Notes under the pieces: generated by a model | Databases searched by the model: none | The model's input: the letters and a program-made list of their open reading frames with translations, nothing else | What the model was told of the DNA's origin: nothing | Assembly: GCA_029641185.1 (NCBI GenBank) | Contig: JAPWGK010000013.1 | Location: 868,001-932,000 of the forward strand | Length of the DNA stretch: 64,000 nucleotides | Direction: 5' to 3' | From: Pseudofabraea citricarpa | Taxonomy: Eukaryota > Ascomycota > Leotiomycetes > Helotiales > Dermateaceae | Position numbers and translations under genes: made by a program | Shown here: piece by piece, positions 1 through 10,674 of the stretch | How the letters are laid out: every line of letters begins with the position of its first letter | Position numbering within the stretch: position 1 is the stretch's first letter

Positions 1-732
1 TAAGTGATTGCTACCTTAAGCTAGCAGGATCCAGTCGCTGGCCGCTTTTCTCTGGCCCAACTTCCATGTCCCTTGTGCTTGTCCTACTGTATGTCCCATG
101 TCTCTTGTCCCTCCCATCACCCATGTGCGTGCGGGCCGCTGATTGAATCGGAGTGCAGAGTCATTGATTGGAACACAAATGGGCAAGATCACATACTAAA
201 TTCCAATCTTCTGCCTAACAGCCCCCGTCGACGTCGTCAGCCCGCCCGTGACCCTCTCCCCCCAAGCACACTACGGTAAGCACTCGCACTGTAGTACTGT
301 AGCTTGTCGACGGAACGGTACATGGATGTAGCTAACGTCGACCTCACTACCCTGTACCGGCTTTCTTCATACACAGGAACGAACCATAGCCTCATTCGCC
401 TCCATTCATCGTTGCGATTCCAGAACAATATCACGATAAGACACATGTCCGCCCCGACTCCCCAAGGACCATGAAACACATGGATGAAGCTGTGCGCAAC
501 ACCTTCCAGTAATCTCGGACTGACGATACCACGACACCCTTGCAAACCGACAACGAAGATACCCCACCACCACATATCAAAACGACAACTCGACACCGTT
601 CTCTCGTCGATAGCACTGCGCCGTAGAGAACATCGGCTCCTGGCGCAGGAAAGCAGCCCTTGGTGCTCGCACGCTGCTGCTTGAATACACCTCCACGTCC
701 AAGTCTGGCAGCTTCCACATGCAAATAACAAG
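1..732. other. Intergenic region and BRO1 upstream sequence
   Basis: No gene is recognised here. The open frames on both strands are short and have no family features. The stretch holds one TACTGTA heptamer (295-301) and presumably the promoter and 5' leader of the BRO1 gene that starts at 733. Confidence 0.5.
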
Positions 733-3700
733 ATGCAAGCGCCGATGATATCAGCGCCTCTCAAGGCCACGAACGAGATAGACTGGATACAACCTTTGAA
801 GGGATACATCAGGCAGACATATGGCGATGATCCAGAGCGGTATGCTGAGGAGTGTGCAACACTGAATCGCTTGCGACAAGACATGAGGGGAGCTGGGAAG
901 GATAGTGCTGCTGGGCGCGACCTGCTGTACAGATACTATGGGCAGCTGGAATTCCTGGATCTTCGATTTCCGGTAGATGAGAATCATATCAAGATATCAT
1001 TCACATGGTAGGGCTGCTCACCCCGAAGGAAAGCGCAGAGTAGTGGGCTAATCTCGGTCAGGTTTGATGCATTCACCCACAAGCAGACGTCTCAGTACTC
1101 ATTAGCCTACGAGAAGGCCTCAATCATCTTCAATATCTCTGCTGTACTATCCTGTCATGCTGCGAACCAGACTCGCTCCGAGGACTCCGGTCTCAAAACT
1201 GCATATCACTCATTCCAAGCATCTGCTGGCATGTTCACATATATCAACGAGAACTTTCTGCATGCACCTTCTACAGACCTGAGCCGGGATACTGTCAAGA
1301 CTCTCATACAGATCATGCTCGCCCAAGGTCAGGAGGTATTCTTGGAGAAGCAAATCGCAGATGGCAAAAAGGTTGGGCTGCTAGCAAAACTTGCAAGCCA
1401 AGCCGGTTATCTCTATGCACAGGCTGTTGAGGGTGTGCAAGAGAATGTGAACAAGGCAATCTTTGAGAAAGTATGGCTTCTGGTTGTGCAAGTAAGTTTT
1501 TTTATTCCCTGTTCTGCAATTGAATGCTGTGGTGGATGGTTCAAGATGGAAGTGTCTATTTGCAATTGCCATCAGGCCACTTCCTGTTTACACCTATAAC
1601 TCTTGCTAACAGTAGCAGATCAAATCCAATTACATGGCATCTGTAGCTCAATATTACCAAGCCCTTGCTGATGACGATGCGAACTCCCACGGAACGGCAG
1701 TGTCGAGACTACAGGTAGCAGAAACTGCAATCAAAGAAGCTCACAAAGCGGCCAATAGTTTCCCAGGAAATGTACCGGCCATTTCAAATCTTACCTCGGA
1801 GACAGGGGCCAGTCTAGTAGAGCTCACCAAACGCCATCTTGCAATTGTGCAGGAGAAATTGACAGAGCTGGTAAAAGACAATGACTACATCTACCATCAG
1901 ACTGTCCCCGCAGAAGCAAGTCTGTCGGTGATCCCTAAGTTACCAGCAGCAAAAGCGATCCCTGTCAGTGAATTATATACAGGCCAAGATATTCAGAGAA
2001 TCACCGGTCCAGACATCTTTCAAAAGATTGTTCCGATATCTGTGACCGAATCTGCTAGTCTGTACGACGAGGAGAAAGCCAAGCTAGTTCGAGCGGAAAC
2101 CGAGAGAGTGGAAACAGCAAACAGTGAAATGGCAGCAAGCTTAGATTATCTTCGATTACCAGGAGCACTTCAAGTTTTGAAAGGTGGATTTGATATGGAG
2201 CTGACAGTGGATGATGAATTTCGCGGTTGGTGTGATGATGTTTCAGCCCGTGGCTCTCCAGCAGCCATTTTCGATACCATAAACTCGCTCAAGGAAGAAA
2301 TTGTAGCAACACTCGACAAAGGCAGCAAGCAGCTAGACAAGGAAGAGAGCGTATGTGAAAAGATGCGTTCCAAGTATGAAGGAGACTGGACTCAACAACC
2401 AAGCTCGAGATTGACTCTTCCTTTAAGAAACGACATCAAAAACTACCGGGATGCTCTTCAGGAAGCTGCACGCAGCGATGGTCAACTATACTCAAAGCTA
2501 CGAGAGCGCGAGGCTGGGTTCGAAGAAATGCGTTCTGCCGGTGACCGCGGCGAGGCAGATGTTCTCTTTCAAACTGCTCTTATACAAGCTGGGGGCAGAT
2601 CACGGAACAATACTGGTAGTCCTATGGGTGGTGAAGTAAACTTACTCGATGAAGATTTCGAAGATAGTGGCATGAGTGTAATGGACCAGGTGGCCAAGGT
2701 TGAGGAGATCTTGAAAAAGTTGAACTTGATCAAAAGGGAACGAGCACAGGTATTGAAAGACTTGAAAGAAAAGGTGTGAATTTCAACCCCGCTGCAATCG
2801 TTTTGCTAATCAATTCTAGGTTCACAACGACGACATCTCACAAATTTTGATCCTGAATAAGAAATCAATAGCAAATATTGAAAATCAGCTTTTCCAGGCG
2901 GAGCTTGATAAATTTCGTCCACATCAGAGTCGCCTTCTTTCCGCTAATCACAAACAATCCTCTCTCATGAAGGAGCTGACAACTACTTTCAACGACCTAC
3001 TGCAAGACAAGAGAGTTCGGTCAGAACAGAGCAAGTACGAAAGTATTACACGCCAACGTTCTACCGTCATGACCAAGTACAAGAGACTTTATCAAGATTT
3101 CTTAGACCTCGAGGCCGGACTTCAGAGCGCCAAGACTTGGTATAGCGAGATGAAAGATACTGTGGATAGCCTTGACAAGAACGTTGATGCTTTCGTCCAT
3201 AACCGTCGATCTGAAGGTGCTCAGCTTCTCAGCCAGATTGAGCAGGAGCGAGCAATTCATGAAAGTGGACAAGCGGACAGGGAGCGAGAGCGGTTGCGTG
3301 GACTAATGGAACGTATGTCAATGGATCCATCGACGTCGCCATCTTCAGCAAATCCGCCCAGATCCCAGTCAACATCTTATCAATCAGGTTCGCCATCCAC
3401 AAGATACCCAACAACAAATTTCGCCGGCCAGTATCAAGTTCCTCGTTCTCCTCCGCCGCAGCAAACCCAACCACAATCGGCGCATCCCTCTTACGGGAAT
3501 CCACAGAATGGCGGCTTTTACTCGGCGCAGCCTGCTCAGAGAATGGATTCTTTCAACCAGGGACAAACTCAAGGCGGTTACAACCCTGGAGCATATCCAA
3601 GACAGCCAACATCACCACCTCCAAACCAAACACAATTTTCTCATAACCAACAAGCCTACCCCCAACAATCTCACCAACAACCAATACAACAACAGCAACA

Positions 3701-3875
3701 ATACATACCGCCCGGCTATGTACCACCACCCCCTCCACCCGGACCTCCCCCTCTTGGCCCTCAACAAACGTTCCCACAACCTGGCGAATATGGATACAAT
3801 AATGCCAATTCTCAGCAGCGAGGAAATCAACAGGGTTCGAGTGATCCGTGGGCAGGTCTCAATGCATGGAAGTAA
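733..3875 (+). CDS. bro1: BRO1-family class E vacuolar protein-sorting factor
   Basis: Predicted 971-residue protein from four exons: 733-1007, 1062-1491, 1619-2773 and 2820-3875. The N-terminus (TNEIDWIQPLKGYIRQTYGD, then LRQDMRGAGKDSA and LLYRYYGQLEFLDLRFP) is the BRO1 domain of the Vps31/Bro1/ALIX family. It matches the Bro1 branch rather than the PalA/Rim20 branch. Splice 1 rebuilds the conserved SFTWFDAFTHK, and splice 2 joins VVQ to IKSNYMASVAQYYQAL. The middle region resembles the V-shaped coiled-coil domain. The last 200 residues or so are rich in Pro, Gln and Tyr, with a PPPPPPGPPP run, and end in DPWAGLNAWK. Known family role: binds the ESCRT-III subunit Snf7 on endosomes and recruits the deubiquitinase Doa4 during multivesicular-body sorting. 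ATG 733 is the first in frame. Family assignment is firm; exon edges are inferred. Confidence 0.93.
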
Positions 3876-4868
3876 TGATTTTAGCGTTTCATAGCAGGGA
3901 AGTTCGAACGAGCTATAAACCATGATCATCCTAAAACATGTCATGGCAAGATCTTGGTATAGTAAACCATTAGTGAAAGCAAAATATAAGTAAAGGCCTC
4001 AATTGTCTTGCTTCTATTATGTGTGAATGTGGCTATCCTGTAGTTGGGTTCTGTTCAAGTTGCATAAAGTCTATAGAATTAAGTGCTTGTCTCGGTCAGG
4101 ATGATCTCGCTATAGCTATTATAGCCGTCAGCATCCCTCGCTTGTGATAAAGGATCAAAGTAACCTGAAGTACAGTATTGTGTGCCTGTGCTAGACAGCC
4201 TCGTCCTTAGCGAGCATGGTAAGACTCCGGCCACTTCTGTGTAGCCTAATTGCACGACATACAATAGATAGGCAAGAACTGGATTGCGAGAGCTGATTGC
4301 AGTAGAATGAACAGGTAGATGTTCCTCACCTGAAGGGCTTAAAGAGTAAGCTTTACTTTTTGTGTATACTTATTTATTGGATATCACTTTAAATACTTGA
4401 AAGTTAAACTTTAAAGGACTATACAAGCCGAAACATTAAACTTTTATTTAGATTAAAATCAAAGTGTGAATACTTCCGTCTCTGTGTTTACTCTCAAGTT
4501 TGTTGTACTTACGAGATGCGAAGTCTACCGGTACGTTGTTCGGACTTAAGGGGCTCGACGCGGCACTTTTCAGGGGTCCTGTACCGGAACTTCTGTTCCT
4601 CCGGAATGCGCGCCGAGTCGGCGGCTTTCAAAGCAAATAGAAGACTGTCGATGACGGATTGATGCTTCTATCGTCCTGTAGCATTTTTGTCGGCCATCAT
4701 CTTCTTTCATACATTGGTCTTGGAAGGTGTTCTGTCTAGTATTTTCATTGAAATTTCTATTCCGTATCACATACACTTCTTCCAGAGGCAGCTCGGTCAG
4801 TGTACATACTTGGTCTCCTACCATAGGCCGTTACGCAAGATAGCTCTCGATTTTACACCACCCAAATT
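3876..4868. other. Intergenic region between bro1 and lon
   Basis: No coding gene is recognised. An AT-rich pocket lies at about 4330-4480. Upstream of the Lon gene there is an interrupted inverted repeat at 4584-4604, with arms CCGGAAC and GTTCC-CCGG, which also reads as CGG-N13-CCG. The rest shows no recognisable structure. Confidence 0.5.
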
Positions 4869-7800
4869 ATGCTATACGGCCAGAATCTACCATGGAGAGT
4901 TGCCCTCCAAAGTGTCAATCGAGCCACGCTTAGACATGTCCCTACCTCGTCGAGACTGTATAATCGAATCCCAATTGCATGTCTCTCAACCTCCTCTTCC
5001 CCTCGACGACCATCACATCTCGGTCGGCCATCCACAGTTCTAGCACCTTCCGCCTCACACTTCTCTACATCGTTAGGGCGACGCAAGGACTCGAAAGATA
5101 AAGATCCTGTGGTGGAGGAAGTACGAGAGGAGAATACCAAGGAGAAACCACAAGTGCGAGAGGTTGGTGGCGAGGATGTGATAGAGAGCAAGAGTAAAAG
5201 CTCTGATTCTGCGGGAACCAGTGGCGCTCTTTCTGGAGGATCAAATGATGGAAGAGGCAGCGGTGCCGCGCAAGGAGGGGCAGGAGATTCTGGAAGTGGT
5301 GATGGAGGAAAGAAAGGTCGCAAATCTACCAATGAGCGCGCACTCCAGAAGCCTTCAGTTCCGGATGTATATCCTCAAGTCATGGCAATCCCCCTGGCAA
5401 AGAGGCCGCTGTTCCCAGGATTCTATAAAGCCATCACTGTCAGGGATCCTCACGTCGTTGCGGCTATCAAGGATATGATGAACCGGGGACAGCCGTATAT
5501 CGGGGCATTCCTCTTCAAGGACGAGAATGCCGACAGGGACACAATTGATAGTATGGACGAGGTATATGATACTGGTGTCTTTGCACAGATCACAAGTGCC
5601 TTCCCGGTTAATGGAGATGAGACGTCACTTACCACTGTTCTATATCCCCATCGCCGTATAAAGATGTCATCTCTCGTTTCGCCAAACCGAAGTGCTGGTA
5701 CAGAAACGAAGAAGCCAGAAGCGCCAAGTGCGGACGCATCGAGTATTCCCGATGCAATTCCACCTAAACCAACCGAAGAAGAGCAGACGCAAGAGAAGAA
5801 GGGCGACGTGGTTGCCAGCTTCGAAGAGAGTGTTGTTCAACCCAAGAATCCGGAAGTAGCAGCAGTTTACGAGCCAACATCATTCTTACGAAAGTATCCC
5901 GTAAGCCTTGTGAACGTGGAGAACTTGATCGACGAACCACACGATGTTAAAAGTCCCATTGTTCGAGCAGTAACCAATGAGATGGTCAATGTTTTTAAAG
6001 AGGTTGCTTCCATGAACGCTCTCTTCCGCGACCAAATCTCAACATTCTCCATGAGCCAGTCGGCTGGGAATATCATGCAGGAGCCTGCTAAGCTTGCAGA
6101 CTTTGCTGCCGCCGTATCTAATGGCGAGGTATCTGAGCTACAAGATGTCTTGGAGACTTTGAACGTTGAAGAGAGGTTACAGAAGGCGCTTGTGGTGTTA
6201 AAGAAGGAGTTGATGAATGCCGAGCTACAATCAAAGATCGCGAAAGACGTTGAAAACAAGATCCAGAAACGTCAACGAGAATATTGGCTGTTGGAGCAAA
6301 TGAAGGGCATTCGTCGGGAGCTTGGCATCGAATCAGATGGGAAAGATAAGCTGGTTGAGAAGTTCAAGGAAAAGGCTTCCAAGCTAGCTATGCCAGAGGC
6401 TGTTCGTAAGGTCTTTGATGAGGAGATCAACAAGCTCGCACATTTGGAGCCTGCCGCTTCTGAATTCAACGTCACACGAAACTATCTCGACTGGCTTACA
6501 CAGATACCTTGGGGTCAAAGAAGCGCAGAGAACTTTGGCATCAAGAATGCAATGACTGTTCTTGATGAAGATCATCATGGGTTGAAGGATGTCAAGGATC
6601 GCATTCTTGAGTTCATCGCTGTTGGCAAACTACGAGGGACTGTAGAGGGCAAGATCTTGTGCTTTGTGGGACCTCCTGGAGTTGGAAAGACCAGTATTGG
6701 AAAATCCATTGCAAGAGCACTCAACCGAGAATATTACAGGTTCAGTGTTGGAGGACTTTCAGATGTTGCCGAGATCAAAGGTCACCGCAGAACATACGTT
6801 GGAGCACTGCCTGGCCGAATCATTCAAGCACTGAAGAAATGCCAGACGGAGAACCCTCTTATTTTAATTGACGAAATAGACAAAATAGGCAAAGGCCACC
6901 AAGGTGATCCAGCCTCCGCCTTGCTGGAACTTCTCGACCCTGAGCAGAACAACTCCTTCCTCGACCACTATCTAGACGTTCCTGTCGACCTTTCAAAGGT
7001 ACTCTTCGTCTGCACAGCCAATTGGACAGATACAATTCCTCGACCTCTTCTTGATAGAATGGAGATGATTGAACTGTCTGGCTATGTCGCCGATGAGAAG
7101 ATGGCAATTGCTGAAAGATACCTCGGACCTGCTGCCAAGGAATTGGCTGGTCTCAAGGACGTTGATGTGAACCTTACCAAGGAGGCCATCGAAGAGCTCA
7201 TCAAGTCCTACTGCCGAGAATCCGGAGTACGTAACTTGAAGAAGCAGATTGAAAAAGTCTATCGCAAATCTGCGCTCAAGATTGTCCAGGATCTTGGAGA
7301 GAGTGTTCTTCCCGAGGACGAGGCCTTGACCAAGGAAGGAAAAGAAGCCCTCGAAGAAGCTCAAAAGGATGAAACGGATGTCAAAGAGACTTCAGGGAAT
7401 ATCGAGAATGAAACTACGGAAATTCCACGAGTCAGTTTGAACGTTCCAGATACGGTCCATGTCACGATCGATAAAGACAATCTGAAGGATTATATGGGCC
7501 CACCAGTCTTCAGATCTGATAGGCTCTACGATACTACGCCTCCTGGAGTTGCGATGGGGCTTGCGTGGACTCAAATGGGCGGTGCTGCGTTGTACGTGGA
7601 ATCGATCCTTGAGAGTGCGCTGACACCAAAATCATCTCCCGGACTTACGACGACTGGCAACCTTCAAGCTGTCATGAAGGAATCTACGGCTATCGCATAC
7701 TCATTCTCCAAATCCGTACTCGCAAAGAACTACCCAGATAATCACTTCTTTGACAAAGCAAAGCTCCATCTTCATTGCCCTGAGGGTGCAGTCCCCAAGG

Positions 7801-8226
7801 ATGGACCCTCCGCCGGTATCACAATGGCAACTTCTCTGTTGTCATTGGCATTGAACCGATCGCTCGACCCTGCCATTGCTATGACTGGTGAACTTACAGT
7901 AACTGGAAAAGTGCTCCGTATCGGTGGTCTCCGCGAGAAGACTGTAGCAGCGCGTCGGGCAGGATCCAAAATGATCATCTTCCCAAATGACAACACCTCG
8001 GATTGGTTGGAACTTCCTGAGGTATGTTTGAGTCATTTTGGAATTTATTCAGAGCCGTTACTAACTGAGAAACTAGAATATCAAAGAAGGCATTGAAGGA
8101 AAACCTGTAACGTGGTACTCGGAAGTGTTCGACCTCGTCTTTCCAAACCTCAACAAACACGAAGCCAGCAACCTATGGAAAGCCCAACTTACTAAATCCA
8201 AGAAAAGTGATAGAGATGATGACTGA
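4869..8226 (+). CDS. pim1: Mitochondrial ATP-dependent Lon protease
   Basis: Predicted 1,100-residue protein from exons 4869-8021 and 8077-8226. The first 70 residues or so are Arg/Ser-rich, almost without acids (FSTSLGRRKD), as in a mitochondrial presequence. A low-complexity acidic/Gly stretch follows, then the LON substrate-binding domain from VMAIPLAKRPLFPGFYKAI. The AAA+ module has Walker A GPPGVGKTS at about residue 600 and Walker B ILIDEIDKIG. The proteolytic domain carries the Ser-Lys dyad: S981 in KDGPSAG and K1024 in GGLREKT. Family role: matrix protease degrading misfolded proteins and maintaining mtDNA. The 55-base terminal intron must be spliced; read-through would add a false tail after LELPE, whereas splicing gives LELPENIKEGIEGKPVTWYSEVF. 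The C-terminus is Lys/Asp-rich (KSDRDDD). Length and motifs match fungal Pim1/Lon. The start is the first in-frame ATG. Confidence 0.96.
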
Positions 8227-9930
8227 GCCACAATGGGCTTGTAATAGAGACGGCCACAATTGCCGACGAACGACTGGGTACCGGAGCATGGGTTGGGGAC
8301 AATTACCAACGGCGTCACGACTCTCCCCTCCACGGAAAAATAAACTAGTAGGCTCCTTCCTGGTTGTGTCCGGGGCTGAAGGGATAGAAAGATAATAATC
8401 ATAGCATTGCGGTAAGAATTGTACTCCCCGGCGAGTTCGTTGGACGAAACGGTCAGCGCCTGCATGTGAGCAGAGCGGGAGGATGGGATAAATGTATATT
8501 AGTAGATATGACAGTGAAGCCTGATTCCAAGCCCGACGTTCGAGATTCAGGCGACGTTGAGCCTGAATGTGTGATCCTAGATCCATCCGCCTTGGAGAAC
8601 GATTCGAGCAGCTGGTTTAGTAGGGTAAGCCTGACACTTCATGCACGTCCGTCTGAAGACGAGGCGCAGGTGGGACAGATACAGTAGGTAAGCTAGCTCG
8701 GGTCGGTGGCATGATGCGATGGTGATGTGTTGTCCAGTGAGGAAGCTAGAGTGGCAGTCTGGTGTAGGTGGGTGGTTTGTGGTTCATGGTTTGTGGTTCG
8801 TCTCTTTTGCACCGCCGAAAGCGAAGCCGTTCGTTTCGCTCGCCAACGGGGCCAGATTTTTTCTTATTTTTTTTTTCTATTTGACAAAGGTGGGCAGGCC
8901 GTGTATTATTCATTCAACCGTTTGGTGTTGATTGGTTCATGCACCACTACGCTTTACTGCGCTGCACGACGGCCCCGCGGAACGGACCTTGGGCATCTTC
9001 TTGACACTTCAATTCTGAGTAAGGTAGGTGTAGGTGTAGGGACGAGGCCTGGAGAGATAGTGCTGTATGCGAGGGCCCGTCCCGTCGACAATTAGAGCCA
9101 GCAGCGTTATCCTTTCCAGCGAGAATTGAATTGAGGATACCGCGGGAGATGAGAGAGAGGAAAGATGTCCAATGCAGCCCTCTCTCTTGCTACCTGACAC
9201 GACACCAACGTGTCTTTCCGAGACGGAGGTATCCGGGGTGTCGGGTCATCCTCTCCCATCCTGCCATCGAGCTAGTTTGCTCCTACTGGTGTGTTTTCAA
9301 TGTGATCAACAGCCTCATAAGTGCCCGAGGATTCGTGTGGTTCATGCCCGACGTAAGCTAAGGAGGCCTCTGGAGCCTGGCAGGAGAAGGCTGAGGGTTC
9401 CTTTTTGGAGGGAGGGATGGATGATGAGCTCACCGTGCGTGGGTTTCTGTTTGTAGCCCCGTTTTGATTGACACGTTGGACTGGCTGCATGCACGCAGAA
9501 CTCTACCGTATGGCCGGCCAAGCATCATCATCATCGGCTGAATCTGGATGTTTGGGGGATGGATGTGATACTGGGGATGTGGTGTTGTTGTTTGTGTTGG
9601 CAGTTTTCTTTTTTTTTCTGTTGCTTTCTGGAATTATGCCTTGCCCTTCAATGGCTCGGGCTCGGGCTCAGGCTCAGAGTGGTCAAGAGGTCGCTGAAGC
9701 ATCTTGAATTCCATTCCTTCACGTAACATACGTACAGCAGCATGGCTTCGTGGTACATGTATGTACGTGTGCGACCAAGCTGGCGGAAGATGGACCAACG
9801 GTGAAAGGGAGGAGACCCGCTGGGTTGCTGATTCGTTTCCGAGGGCTGCAGCTGTACGAGTACCTGTGTGTAGATGCTTCTAGCTGCATTGTGTTGTGTT
9901 AAGTTGTGGAGGCGCAAGGAGTGGTGGAGT

Positions 9931-9976
9931 TGATGGTGGTGGAGGTGGTGGTGGTAGTGTAGTAGTGGTGGTGGTG
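9931..9976. repeat. GGT-rich trinucleotide microsatellite
   Basis: An imperfect run of GGT/AGT triplets in non-coding DNA upstream of the kinase-like gene. Confidence 0.7.
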
Positions 9977-10162
9977 TTCTCTGAGACTCTGACTTTCCCC
10001 TCCATCCTCAGACAGACAAACATGCAGCCACAACCACCGCAACCACCGCAACTGTATGGAAGCCTTACATCTGCTTCCGCGCCGTGGGGTACCTGATCCT
10101 AATGCCACTTCTAATTCTAATTCACTCCACGCCAGCATCATTTGCGCTTCCCTCTCTCCCTC

Positions 10163-10194
10163 CCTTGACCTTGACCTTGACCTTGCTCTTGACC
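10163..10194. repeat. CTTGAC hexamer microsatellite
   Basis: About five imperfect tandem copies of CTTGAC/CTTGCT, non-coding. Confidence 0.65.
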
Positions 10195-10300
10195 GCTACT
10201 GCGACCTCCTGCTGTGCATCGAATCACCTTCACCTGCACCTTCACCGACGCGTTGACTGCCTCACGCCCAATATTTTGGCGACCGCCTCACGTCAACACG

Positions 10301-10347
10301 CTGCTGCTACTGCTACTGCTACTGCTACTCCTACTCCTACTGCTACG
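10301..10347. repeat. CTGCTA-type microsatellite
   Basis: Imperfect tandem CTG/CTA/CTC triplets in the probable leader of the kinase-like gene. They open a Leu-rich frame on the plus strand that I treat as artefactual. Confidence 0.7.
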
Positions 10348-10674
10348 ACCTCCATACATCTACCTTCGTGGCTTCGTCTTTCCCTTCCTCCTCTCCACAA
10401 ATGCCATGATCCATCCCGACATATATCTGAGAGTCCAGCCAGCAGCTCCTCTCCCTTCGGATAGCTGCAGCTCGACCTTGAACTACCACCACTCGTCATC
10501 ATCAGCCTGCCTTCTACCCCGTCCATTGTTTGTCCAGCCAAACCCGTGCATGCGTGCTGTGAACTGAACCACTTAAATATGCAAGTACCGGCCCAATTGA
10601 TGCTGCTTGCGACCTCTCTTCTGACATCCAACTCCCACAGCTGCAGCCCGCTCGCTCATTTCATACCGTGCACC

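Larger units (their letters stand above)
8227..10674. other. Long intergenic region and kinase-gene leader
   Basis: About 2.4 kb without a recognisable gene; the small frames do not resemble known proteins. It contains short simple repeats (annotated separately at 9931-9976, 10163-10194 and 10301-10347), several T-rich tracts and GTGG-rich runs. The latter half is probably promoter and 5' untranslated leader of the kinase-like gene. No tRNA or transposon was seen. Confidence 0.45.

Noticed and set aside
10546..10674. Upstream in-frame ATG of the kinase-like gene
   Set aside because: The 43 extra residues are Cys/Leu-rich without family support, and the ATG at 10675 has the CACCATGG context; a longer form is not excluded.
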